From assembly GCA_028718845.1 (NCBI GenBank), contig JAQULA010000024.1, positions 1 through 13,226 on the forward strand: a stretch of DNA of 13,226 nt. Direction: 5' to 3'. The translations under genes were made by a program, and so were the position numbers. The notes below the pieces were generated by a model. That model was not told the DNA's origin, searched no databases, and worked only from the letters and a program-made list of their open reading frames with translations. The stretch comes from Candidatus Omnitrophota bacterium. GTDB taxonomy: Bacteria > Omnitrophota > Gorgyraeia > B26-G9. Of the stretch, positions 1 through 6,849 are shown in pieces. Position 1 is the first letter of the stretch, and every line of letters starts with the position of its first letter.

Positions 1-80
1 TTTTTTAATTTCGGGTCGAAGGAAGGTGCGGTGCGATTGAAAAAGTAAAAGAGTATAGCATTAAAGAGCCGAGTATCGAA

Positions 81-290
81 TTGTGTAAACTGCTTAAATT
101 GGGGGACTTGGTTAACAGCGGCGGTCAGGCCAAGGCGCTTATCGTCGAAGGCCGGGTGCGCGTGAACGGGGTGGTGGAAACGCGTAAAGGTAAACAAATC
201 GTCAGCGGAGACGTGGTCGAGTGCGCGGGGAAGAAAATTAGCGTAACAACCAGTCCCCGGTCACCGGACACTAAGTCACAAGTCGGTTGA
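81..290 (+). CDS. Small S4-domain RNA-binding protein (YbcJ-like)
   Basis: The 69-residue frame read from the TTG at 81 is almost entirely one S4-type RNA-binding domain. It has a leucine-rich first helix (CKLLKLGDLVNSGGQAK), the loop EGRVRVNGVVETRKGKQI and a closing V-x-C-A-G-K strand. Free-standing proteins of this YbcJ/S4-like type bind structured RNA, and their exact role is not well defined. The start is doubtful. Homologous reading continues upstream in the same frame (EKVKEYSIKEPSIEL, from about 39) to a stop at 6-8, but that extension has no ATG, GTG or TTG, only ATT at 36. A strong ribosome site (GAAGGAAGG, 18-26) sits ahead of GTG 31 and TTG 37, which are in another frame and stop at 46. 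The true N-terminus therefore probably lies near 31-39, with either an ATT start or a one-base indel. No promoter is visible. The gene converges on the DUF2148 gene 38 bp away. S4 identity is firm; the start is not. Confidence 0.75.
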   Translation: MCKLLKLGDLVNSGGQAKALIVEGRVRVNGVVETRKGKQIVSGDVVECAGKKISVTTSPRSPDTKSQVG

Positions 291-328
291 TGTCTTAGCA
301 GTAACAAATGCAGCTTGATCCGGTGGTT

Positions 329-856
329 TTATTTTCGGTCAAAAAAAATGTTTTTCCCGGTTGCGGAAAGCGGTATGCCCATGGCCAGTACGGCTTTTTT
401 ATCGTTAAATAAGTTCAGTTCCACCGCCGTTTTACCCAGAGAGTACATGATCCGGTTGTCCACGCGAAAATCCGCGGCAATGCTTACCGCCGATCCGACG
501 GCGATCCCCAGGTCGTGGCTGCTGAATGCGCAACGGGCCTTGGCTTTGGTCATTTGGGCGCAATCATCGAATCCGCATAATCCGCAGTAGGTGATCCCCA
601 GCGGTTCTGTTTTTGTTCCGATAAAGACGATGACCGGAGACTGCGCGGCATTATCCGCGTCGCGGCTGAATCCGGGTTTGCCGGCCTGTTCGGCGATTTC
701 CCGCATTCGCTTGAGCAGCCGGTTTTTGGTTGCGCCGTTTTTGAGAATTAAGGTGATTATATTATCCACGCCTTTGGCTTTGGGCGCGGTGCGCGCCGCC
801 AGACACATATGTTCGGCAACCTGTTCCAGCGCGCGGTGTTCAGGGATTTTTTTCAT
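329..856 (-). CDS. DUF2148 ferredoxin-domain protein
   Basis: The 175-residue product matches the DUF2148 family (uncharacterised proteins containing a ferredoxin-like domain, common in anaerobes). Key evidence is the cysteine cluster C91-x2-C94-x4-C99-x9-C109 within TYCGLCGFDDCAQM, which suits an iron-sulfur cluster. The N-terminal half is helical (ALEQVAEHMCLAARTAPKAKGVDNI) and the C-terminal half is typical of the family (GIAVGSAVSIAADFRVDNRIMYS, and AMGIPLSATGKNIFFDR at the end). An ATG four codons upstream (868) is possible, but GGAGG at 862-866 lies 5 bp ahead of the ATG at 856 and overlaps the upstream ATG, so 856 is preferred. Biochemical function is unknown for the family; a redox or metal-binding role is inference. 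The gene is monocistronic and divergent from tyrS. No clear promoter of its own is visible. Confidence 0.85.
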   Translation of the reverse strand: MKKIPEHRALEQVAEHMCLAARTAPKAKGVDNIITLILKNGATKNRLLKRMREIAEQAGKPGFSRDADNAAQSPVIVFIGTKTEPLGITYCGLCGFDDCAQMTKAKARCAFSSHDLGIAVGSAVSIAADFRVDNRIMYSLGKTAVELNLFNDKKAVLAMGIPLSATGKNIFFDRK

Positions 857-861
857 GGGTT

Positions 862-866
862 CCTCC
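862..866 (-). promoter_or_regulatory. Ribosome binding site deciding the DUF2148 start
   Basis: The minus strand reads GGAGG here, 5 bp before the ATG at 856-854. It overlaps the alternative in-frame ATG at 868, which has no Shine-Dalgarno motif of its own. This favours the shorter, 175-residue protein. Confidence 0.6.
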
Positions 867-878
867 ATAATAATCCCG

Positions 879-907
879 AAGTCCGAGAGACGAAAGACGG
901 GGGGACG
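879..907. repeat. Degenerate 7-bp tandem tract
   Basis: Purine-rich heptads run in register: AAGTCCG at 879, AGAGACG at 886, AAAGACG at 893, then GGGGACG at 901 after one extra G. The tract lies between the DUF2148 ribosome site and its presumed promoter region, so it would fall in that gene's 5' leader. It is short and imperfect. Two other gaps in this window show the same 7-bp period with different sequences. Confidence 0.45.
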
Positions 908-977
908 AGTAAATACTCAATTTGATTGTTCGCGATATATTTAAAATTTTAACAGTCTAATTCTCTTATGTCAAGAA

Positions 978-1006
978 TTGACAAGGTTTTAATTCTATGC
1001 TAGAAT
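978..1006 (+). promoter_or_regulatory. Sigma70-type promoter for tyrS-recG
   Basis: TTGACA (978-983, perfect -35) and TAGAAT (1001-1006, five of six to the -10 consensus) are separated by exactly 17 bp in an AT-rich gap. Transcription should start near 1013, giving a leader of about 79 nt before tyrS. The leader has no T-box signature. It carries a small hairpin around 1036-1050 (GCGT-AAT-ACGC core). Confidence 0.75.
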
Positions 1007-1091
1007 TTTCCAAAAAGGAGATTCGGCAATTACTCCGGCGTAATACGCGCCGCATGGTATGGACTGATGCTAACTCTGGATAAGGTAATCG

Positions 1092-2339
1092 ATGAAAGTG
1101 TTTAAGCCGGTAAAAGAACAGCTCGAAATTATCAAACGCGGCTGTGTTGAAATAATCTCCGAGGAAGAACTGGCCAAAAAACTGGAACGCTCCTGTTCCG
1201 CCGGAAAACCGCTGGTGATCAAGGCCGGTTTCGATCCCAGTGCCCCGGATATCCATCTCGGACACACCGTATTGCTGCGAAAAATGCGCCAGTTTTTACA
1301 GCTGGGCCATGAAATAAAATTTCTCATCGGTGATTTTACCGGCATGATCGGCGATCCCACCGGTAAATCGGAAATCCGCAAACAATTGACCCGCGAGCAG
1401 GTCAAGGCCAATGCCCAAACCTATCAGGTCCAGGTGGGTAAGGTCATGAAAGCGGATATTACCCCGGTATTTAACAGTACCTGGTTCGAACGCATGAACC
1501 AGTACCAATTTCTGGAATTGACCGCCCATCTGACCGTGGCCCAGATAATGGCCCGCGAGGATTTTAAACAGCGCTATACCCAGGGCAAGGACATCAGCGT
1601 GCTGGAATTCATTTATCCGCTGCTGCAGGGCTATGATTCCGTGGAACTGAAGGCGGATGTTGAGCTGGGCGGGACCGACCAGAAATTCAATCTGCTGGTC
1701 GGCCGGCAGCTGCAGAAGGATTATCAGCAGGAACAGCAATGCGTGATCATGACCCCGCTTTTGGAAGGACTCGACGGGGTTCAGAAGATGAGCAAGAGTT
1801 TAAACAATTATATCGGCATCAATGAACCGGCCGAGACAATGTACGCTAAAGTCTTGTCGATATCGGATGAATTGATGTACCGTTATTATGAATTGCTGAC
1901 CGATGTGCCGCTGTCCGAGATCGCCGTATATAGAAAAGAGATCGCGTCCGGCACGCGCCATCCTAAAAAGTGCAAGGAAGAACTGGCCCGGATCATTACC
2001 GAATATTATCACGGACCGGAGGCGGCGCAGCAGGCCGGGGCGGTATTTGCCGGCCGGTTCAGCGGCGGTACTAACTGGGATGACCTGAACAACTTCGAAC
2101 CCAGGGTCATCGCCAAAACCGAATGGGGACAGGGAAACCTCTGGATTTGCAAGCTGTTGACTTTGAGTAAAGCCTGTCAGAGCAATGCCGATGCCCGCCG
2201 TCTGATCCAGCAGAAAGCGGTTGTTCTCGACGGAGAACCGGTAAACGACGTGAATCTGGAGTTGCCGCCGCCGCAGCCGCACTATTTGGTTAAAGTCGGT
2301 AAAAAACAATTTATCCGAATTATAACGGATGACAAATAA
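1092..2339 (+). CDS. tyrS: Tyrosyl-tRNA synthetase
   Basis: This cytoplasmic class I aminoacyl-tRNA synthetase activates tyrosine with ATP and loads it on tRNA-Tyr. The 415-residue product has the Rossmann signature HLGH (55-58), the GGTDQ substrate-pocket motif (193-197) and an intact KMSKS loop (232-236). An anticodon-binding region follows, then a C-terminal S4 domain from about 348 (NLWICKLLTLSKACQSNADARRLI) to about 410. Length and the S4 tail fit the bacterial TyrRS branch often called TyrS2/TyrZ. The ATG at 1092 has GGATAAGG about 6 bp upstream and is preceded by a stop at 1081-1083. A near-consensus promoter lies at 978-1006. The 3' end overlaps recG by 11 bp, so the two are probably co-transcribed and translationally coupled. 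No truncation or missing catalytic residue is seen. Confidence 0.97.
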   Translation: MKVFKPVKEQLEIIKRGCVEIISEEELAKKLERSCSAGKPLVIKAGFDPSAPDIHLGHTVLLRKMRQFLQLGHEIKFLIGDFTGMIGDPTGKSEIRKQLTREQVKANAQTYQVQVGKVMKADITPVFNSTWFERMNQYQFLELTAHLTVAQIMAREDFKQRYTQGKDISVLEFIYPLLQGYDSVELKADVELGGTDQKFNLLVGRQLQKDYQQEQQCVIMTPLLEGLDGVQKMSKSLNNYIGINEPAETMYAKVLSISDELMYRYYELLTDVPLSEIAVYRKEIASGTRHPKKCKEELARIITEYYHGPEAAQQAGAVFAGRFSGGTNWDDLNNFEPRVIAKTEWGQGNLWICKLLTLSKACQSNADARRLIQQKAVVLDGEPVNDVNLELPPPQPHYLVKVGKKQFIRIITDDK

Positions 2340-4416
2340 TCGCCAAACTCTTCAACAATCTGCGCAGTACGTCAAGGGCGTCGGCCCGAAAAGAATTCAG
2401 GCACTTCATAAACTTAATATTTTCACGGTCGGCGATCTGCTCTATTACTTTCCGCGGCGTTATGAAGACCGCAGTCAGTTCAAACCGATCAATAAGGTAA
2501 CTATCGGCAGTGTCGAGACCGTTCGCGGCCTGGTGCGCACATTCGGTCTGCGCCGGTTAAAGGGCCGGCGCACGATTTTCCAGCTGGCGATCAGCGACAG
2601 CAGCGGCGTGATCTACGGGACCTGGTTTAACCAGCCTTATATGAAAGATGTTTTCCGGATCGGCGACGAGGTGATCCTCCACGGCAAGGTCGACCGCTAC
2701 CGGGTATTGCAGATCAATGCCCCGGAATATGAAATCGTGAAGAATGAGGATGATGAGGACGCGACCATTCATACCGGCCGGATTGTTCCGATCTATCCTT
2801 TAACCCTGGATATCAGCCAGCGCTACCTGCGGCGGCTGATAAAACATGTTGTCGATACCTACGCCGTCTGCGCGGATGAATATATTCCCGCGGAGATCAT
2901 CAGCCGGCAGGCGCTTTTGCCGCTGCCTGAGGCCCTGCAGAATATCCATTTCCCCCGTGAAGCGGAGCTGATCGAACCGGCGAAAAAACGGCTGATCTTC
3001 AACGAATTTTTCCTGCTGCAGTTGGCCCTGGCGTTGCAGCGCCGGGAACTCAAAGAAGTACAGCCGGGTATCGCCTTTAAGATCCACGGCCGGTTGATTG
3101 AAAAGTTCAAGGCCGCGCTGCCGTTCAGCCTTACCGCGTCGCAAACCAAGGTCGTTTCGGAGATCGAGGCCGACATGGCTTCGGATAAGCCGATGAACCG
3201 GTTGCTGCAGGGCGATGTCGGCAGCGGCAAGACTATTGTGAGTATTTGGGCCCTGGTTATATGCGTGCAGAACGGATATCAGGCGGCGTTGATGGCGCCG
3301 ACGGAAATCCTGGCCGAACAGCATTTCCGCACTATTGAGAAGCTCCTGGCCCCGCTGGGGATCAGGGTCGCGGTGTTGACCAGCGGCTTGAAAAAGAAAG
3401 AAAAAACCGCGTTGCTGCAGGCGGTGCGCGGCCGTAGCGTAGATATTATCATCGGTACGCACGCGCTGATCGAGGATGACGTACGCTGTAAAAAGCTCGG
3501 CCTGGTCATTATTGACGAACAGCATAAATTCGGCGTGGCCCAGCGGCTAACCCTGCAGAAAAAGGGTATGATGCCGGATGTGCTGGTAATGAGCGCGACC
3601 CCGATCCCGCGGACCCTGGCAATCACGGTGTACGGGGACCTCGATGTCTCGACTATCCGCGAACTTCCTCCGGGAAGGGTGCCGGTGGAAACTTACTGGA
3701 TCAGTGAAAAGAAACGGCTGGATTTTTACGCGTTTTTGCGGAAAAAGATGAAAGAAAAAGATCAGGTCTATGTGGTCTATCCGGTGATTGAAAAGTCGCT
3801 GGTAAAGGACCTGAAGGACGCGACCCGGATGTTCGAGCATTTCCGGGACACGGTTTTTCCGGAGTTCAAGGTCGGACTGCTTCACGGCCGCATGAAAGAC
3901 GACGAGAAAAAAGAGGTTATGCGGCGGTTTAAGGACGGAGCCCTGGATATTCTGGTGGCGACGACGGTTATCGAGGTCGGTATCGACGTTCCGAACGCTT
4001 CGATCATTTTGATCGAGCACGCCGAACGTTTCGGCTTAAGCCAGCTGCATCAGCTGCGCGGCCGGGTCGGCCGCGGCCGGCAAAAAGCCTATTGCGTCCT
4101 GCTTTCGCAAAAGGAAAGCGAAGACGCGGCCAAGCGGTTGTCGGCCATGACCACGACTACCGACGGGTTTAAGATCGCCGAATACGATCTGCTGATCCGC
4201 GGGCCGGGTGAGTTTTTCGGCACCCGCCAGAGCGGCCTGCCGGAACTGCGCATCGGCAATATCCTCACCGACCGGGACATCCTGGTTTCGGCTCGGCAGG
4301 AGGCGTTCGATTATCTCGGGCATTATCCCGGCTTTCTCGAACATAAACAGGCGCCTTTAAATACGGAATTACTGGAGCGGTTTCCCAATACCGGTGAGTT
4401 CTTTCCGGCGCGCTGA
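2329..4416 (+). CDS. recG: ATP-dependent DNA helicase RecG
   Basis: RecG is a monomeric superfamily 2 double-strand DNA translocase that remodels stalled forks, Holliday junctions and R-loops. The 695-residue product matches the usual family length. The N-terminal part (about 10-150) contains YVKGVGPKRIQAL and the OB-fold wedge domain (RGLVRTF...IYGTWFNQPY). The helicase core has Walker A GDVGSGKT (295-302), the RecG-type DEQH Walker B (396-399) and MSATPIPRT motif III (from 421). Motif VI is LRGRVGRGRQ (glycine 578), followed by the C-terminal region with the family motif RGPGEFFGTRQSG. The ATG lies inside the last codons of tyrS, so translation is probably coupled. RecG acts on the same DNA intermediates as RuvABC, encoded about 4 kb downstream in a separate operon. 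Confidence 0.97.
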   Translation: MTNNRQTLQQSAQYVKGVGPKRIQALHKLNIFTVGDLLYYFPRRYEDRSQFKPINKVTIGSVETVRGLVRTFGLRRLKGRRTIFQLAISDSSGVIYGTWFNQPYMKDVFRIGDEVILHGKVDRYRVLQINAPEYEIVKNEDDEDATIHTGRIVPIYPLTLDISQRYLRRLIKHVVDTYAVCADEYIPAEIISRQALLPLPEALQNIHFPREAELIEPAKKRLIFNEFFLLQLALALQRRELKEVQPGIAFKIHGRLIEKFKAALPFSLTASQTKVVSEIEADMASDKPMNRLLQGDVGSGKTIVSIWALVICVQNGYQAALMAPTEILAEQHFRTIEKLLAPLGIRVAVLTSGLKKKEKTALLQAVRGRSVDIIIGTHALIEDDVRCKKLGLVIIDEQHKFGVAQRLTLQKKGMMPDVLVMSATPIPRTLAITVYGDLDVSTIRELPPGRVPVETYWISEKKRLDFYAFLRKKMKEKDQVYVVYPVIEKSLVKDLKDATRMFEHFRDTVFPEFKVGLLHGRMKDDEKKEVMRRFKDGALDILVATTVIEVGIDVPNASIILIEHAERFGLSQLHQLRGRVGRGRQKAYCVLLSQKESEDAAKRLSAMTTTTDGFKIAEYDLLIRGPGEFFGTRQSGLPELRIGNILTDRDILVSARQEAFDYLGHYPGFLEHKQAPLNTELLERFPNTGEFFPAR

Positions 4417-4442
4417 TCCGGGAATAAATGTCGTTTTTTGCG

Positions 4443-4471
4443 TTGACGTTTTCTTAAAATTCTGGTATATA
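4443..4471 (+). promoter_or_regulatory. Strong sigma70-type promoter ahead of a non-coding region
   Basis: TTGACG (4443-4448) and TATATA (4466-4471) are separated by 17 bp. The -10 area continues as TATATAAT, so a second register is possible. The predicted start is near 4478. No open reading frame with a ribosome site follows for about 290 bp, so this promoter more likely serves an RNA gene than the EF-G-like gene, which has its own closer promoter. Confidence 0.6.
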
Positions 4472-4477
4472 TAATGT

Positions 4478-4640
4478 TAAGCGTTGGTTGCATCCAAGCG
4501 AGCGTGAAAGACCTGAATGATCGTTGTTCGTGAGCATAGATAAGTTTACTGCCCTTTTCTGCGCAGGAAAACACTCGTCATTGTTCGGCTTTTCATGTTT
4601 TGTATCACTCGCGTCCATAGTGTATCCGCGGGTTCTTTGT
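4478..4640 (+). ncRNA. Candidate structured RNA with 6S-like rod shape
   Basis: Directly after a near-consensus promoter the sequence folds by hand into one long interrupted helix. GGTTGCAT (4486-4493) pairs with GTGTATCC (4620-4627), with one mismatch and two wobbles. GCGAG (4498-4502) pairs with CTCGC (4608-4612). CGTGAAAG (4503-4510) pairs with CTTTTCATG (4589-4597), with one bulge. CTGAATGA-T-CG (4513-4523) pairs with CG-TCATT-GTT-CGG (4576-4588). A terminal hairpin TTTTCT/GGAAAA has loop GCGCA (4555-4571). A 10-nt 3' bulge (4598-4607) sits in the middle of the rod. This architecture and the length of about 160-180 nt resemble 6S RNA, the RNA polymerase decoy. I cannot confirm family membership, and it lacks recognisable tmRNA, RNase P or SRP motifs. 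The 3' end is uncertain because no clear terminator is seen. Confidence 0.45.
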
Positions 4641-4668
4641 CCGTATAGTATATTTCGTTAGCAAATTA

Positions 4669-4708
4669 TCGGTACCGGTGCGCAGAGCCGGGTTGTATCG
4701 GGTACCGA
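4669..4708. repeat. Perfect 8-bp inverted repeat upstream of the EF-G-like gene
   Basis: TCGGTACC (4669-4676) and its exact reverse complement GGTACCGA (4701-4708) flank 24 bp. The second arm ends 2 bp before the presumed -35 element of the downstream promoter. It could be an operator for a dimeric regulator, a hairpin at the end of the upstream transcript, or chance. No T-run follows, so a classical intrinsic terminator is not supported. Confidence 0.4.
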
Positions 4709-4710
4709 GC

Positions 4711-4739
4711 TTCACTTTCCGGGAGTTTTATGCTACAAT
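4711..4739 (+). promoter_or_regulatory. Extended -10 promoter for the EF-G-like gene
   Basis: An extended -10 element, TGC followed by TACAAT (4734-4739), lies 17 bp after TTCACT (4711-4716), a four-of-six -35 match. The expected start near 4746 gives a leader of about 27 nt containing GAGGAGG (4757-4763), 9 bp ahead of the ATG at 4773. Confidence 0.55.
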
Positions 4740-4772
4740 CATACTAACTTAATGGCGAGGAGGGCGTGAAGG

Positions 4773-6824
4773 ATGGAAAAATATGCAGACACGAGTATTC
4801 GTAATGTTGTATTTCTTTCACATTCCGGTGCAGGCAAGACCACGCTGGTAGAGTCGATTCTGTTTGCGCTGGGAAAGGTAACCCGGCAGGACAGCGTCGA
4901 CGGCGGCAATTCCAACAGCGATTATGACCCGATTGAGATCTCCCGAAAGATTTCAATCAATACCTCGCTTTTGCACGCGACGATGAACGGGATCAAGGTT
5001 AACCTTCTGGACACCCCCGGCTACGCCGATTTTATCGTGGAATTACGGAATACTCTTCCGGCCGCGGATGCCGCGATCGTGGTGATCAGCGGTGTCGATG
5101 GTATCGAAGTCGGAACGCAGCGGGTCTGGAACCTGTTGGAAAACCTGGCCATGCCGCGGGCGATCTTTGTCAGTAAGATGGATAAGGAAAACGCGGATTT
5201 TTATAAAACCGTCGCCGCGATTCAGGAAACATTCGGAAAACATTGTGTGCCGCTATTCCTGCCGATCGGCAAGGAATCCGGATTTAAAGGCGTGGTCAAT
5301 CTGTTATCCAAGTCGGGATGGGATAAGCTTTCCGCGGATGAGCAGAAAAGCGCGGCAAAGTGGCGGGAAACGTTCATCGAAAGCATCGCCGAGGCCGATG
5401 ATGTTCTGGTCGAGAAATATCTTAACGGCGAGGAACTGACTCCGGAAGAGATCGATAAGGCGATGAAAAAGTCGCTTAAAGATAATATCATGGTGCCGAT
5501 ATTCTGCGGCAATTCGATTGCCCAGATCGGCATTAAAGAAATGATGTCGGTGATTACCGCCGATTTCCCGCTTGCCGCCGGCGATGCCGTGAAGGAAGTC
5601 ACGGACGGGAATACCCAAGAGAAGAAACAGATCGTGGCCAAAAGCGATCAGCCGTTCAGCGCGTTTGTTTTTAAGACGATTTCCGATCCGTACGTCGGAC
5701 AGCTGAGCGTGTTCCGGGTCGTGTCCGGGGCATTGACGTCGAACACGGAATTTTATAATGTGGCGCAGGCCGGGACCGAACGTATCGGCCAGGTGTATGT
5801 TTTGCAGGGCAAGGAACAGCTGCCGGCGGAAGCGGTTTATGCCGGCGATATCGCGGCAGTGGCGAAATTGAAAAATACCCATACCGGAGATTCTCTGACC
5901 GATACGAAGCATCCGGTATTGTTCTCGACGCTGGTGACCATGGAACCGGCGATATCCTATTCGTTGAAGCCGAAGACCCGGCAGGACGAAGAAAAGATAT
6001 CGCAGGCCCTGGCAAAAATGACCCTGGAAGATTTGGGCATCCGGGTGTCGCGGGACGCTCAGACCCACGAGTTGATCCTTTCCGGCATGGGGGACGTGCA
6101 CCTGGAGATCGCCATTGAACGCCTGAGACAGCGTTACCATGTCGAGGTCGAAGTCGGGACCCCGAAAGTGCCGTATAAAGAAACAATAAGAAAATCGGTC
6201 AAGGCGCATCATAAATATAAAAAACAATCCGGCGGCCGCGGGCAGTACGGCGATGTCTGGCTGGAGATCGATCCGCTGGCTCACGGAGCGGGATTTGAAT
6301 TTGTCGATAAAGTCGTCGGCGGCGCGGTACCCCGGCAGTATATTCCTTCGGTGGAAAAAGGCGTGCGCAAAAAAATGAGTGAGGGGATCCTTGCCGGTTA
6401 TCCGCTGGTCGACGTCCGCGTGAGCCTCTATGACGGCTCATACCATGAAGTCGATTCTTCGGATATGGCGTTTCAGATTGCCGCGGGCATGGCGTTGCGC
6501 GAAGGAGTGCTGGAAGCGTCTCCGGTATTGCTCGAACCGGTGATGGATGTGGAGATCGTTATTCCGGACGATTGCATGGGCGCGATCACCGGGGATTTAA
6601 GTTCCCGCCGCGGCCGCGTGCAGGGAATGGATCAGGCCGGCCGATACGAAAAAATAAAGGCGCAGGTGCCGTTATCGGAGATGCTGCGTTATGCCACGGA
6701 TCTGCGGTCGATGACCCAGGGCCAGGGCTCTTATACGATGAGTTTTTCTCATTATGAAGAAGTGCCGCAGCGGTTCGCGGAAAAGATTATCGCGCAGGCA
6801 AAAACCGAGCACGCTGAAGAGTGA
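4773..6824 (+). CDS. fusA2: EF-G-like translational GTPase (type II EF-G paralogue)
   Basis: The 683-residue product has the complete EF-G architecture: G domain (about 1-270), beta-barrel domain II (about 300-385), domain III (about 395-470), domain IV (about 475-595, with QSGGRGQYGD from 485) and domain V to the end. It resembles the EF-G-like/type II group more than the canonical factor. The P-loop reads SHSGAGKT (16-23), switch I reads RKISI where canonical EF-G has RGITI, and the effector segment reads DTPGYADF. Tyr84 thus stands where EF-G and EF-Tu carry the catalytic histidine. The guanine-recognition motif is SKMD (134-137) instead of NKMD. EF-G drives translocation and, with RRF, ribosome recycling; the role of type II paralogues is less clear and their GTPase activity often differs. 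Start is supported by GAGGAGG at 4757. The gene is not beside rpsL, rpsG or tuf, as canonical fusA usually is. Confidence 0.9.
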   Translation: MEKYADTSIRNVVFLSHSGAGKTTLVESILFALGKVTRQDSVDGGNSNSDYDPIEISRKISINTSLLHATMNGIKVNLLDTPGYADFIVELRNTLPAADAAIVVISGVDGIEVGTQRVWNLLENLAMPRAIFVSKMDKENADFYKTVAAIQETFGKHCVPLFLPIGKESGFKGVVNLLSKSGWDKLSADEQKSAAKWRETFIESIAEADDVLVEKYLNGEELTPEEIDKAMKKSLKDNIMVPIFCGNSIAQIGIKEMMSVITADFPLAAGDAVKEVTDGNTQEKKQIVAKSDQPFSAFVFKTISDPYVGQLSVFRVVSGALTSNTEFYNVAQAGTERIGQVYVLQGKEQLPAEAVYAGDIAAVAKLKNTHTGDSLTDTKHPVLFSTLVTMEPAISYSLKPKTRQDEEKISQALAKMTLEDLGIRVSRDAQTHELILSGMGDVHLEIAIERLRQRYHVEVEVGTPKVPYKETIRKSVKAHHKYKKQSGGRGQYGDVWLEIDPLAHGAGFEFVDKVVGGAVPRQYIPSVEKGVRKKMSEGILAGYPLVDVRVSLYDGSYHEVDSSDMAFQIAAGMALREGVLEASPVLLEPVMDVEIVIPDDCMGAITGDLSSRRGRVQGMDQAGRYEKIKAQVPLSEMLRYATDLRSMTQGQGSYTMSFSHYEEVPQRFAEKIIAQAKTEHAEE

Positions 6825-6849
6825 TCGCCGGCGAGGGTGGGCATGATTG

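Noticed and set aside
315..944. Plus-strand reading frames at 315-590 and 591-944
   Set aside because: They are antisense to the DUF2148 gene, whose cysteine motif and family match establish the coding strand.
997..1083. 28-codon reading frame from ATG 997 (MLEFSKKEIRQLLRR...) just before tyrS
   Set aside because: Its ATG overlaps the -10 element and lies upstream of the predicted transcript start, with no ribosome site; it resembles no family I recognise.
1013..1091. T-box riboswitch in the tyrS leader
   Set aside because: The leader is only about 79 nt and lacks the conserved T-box sequence and an antiterminator/terminator pair.
4403..4439. Hairpin TTCCGG/CC-G-GGAA at the recG stop, followed by TTTTTT, as an intrinsic terminator
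   Set aside because: The stem has a bulge, overlaps the stop codon, and the T-run starts 9 bp after the stem, too far for a classical terminator.
4478..4772. tmRNA, RNase P RNA or SRP RNA as the identity of the structured region
   Set aside because: No tRNA-like ends or tag reading frame, no RNase P core signature, and no SRP domain IV tetraloop and GGAAG-type motif could be found.
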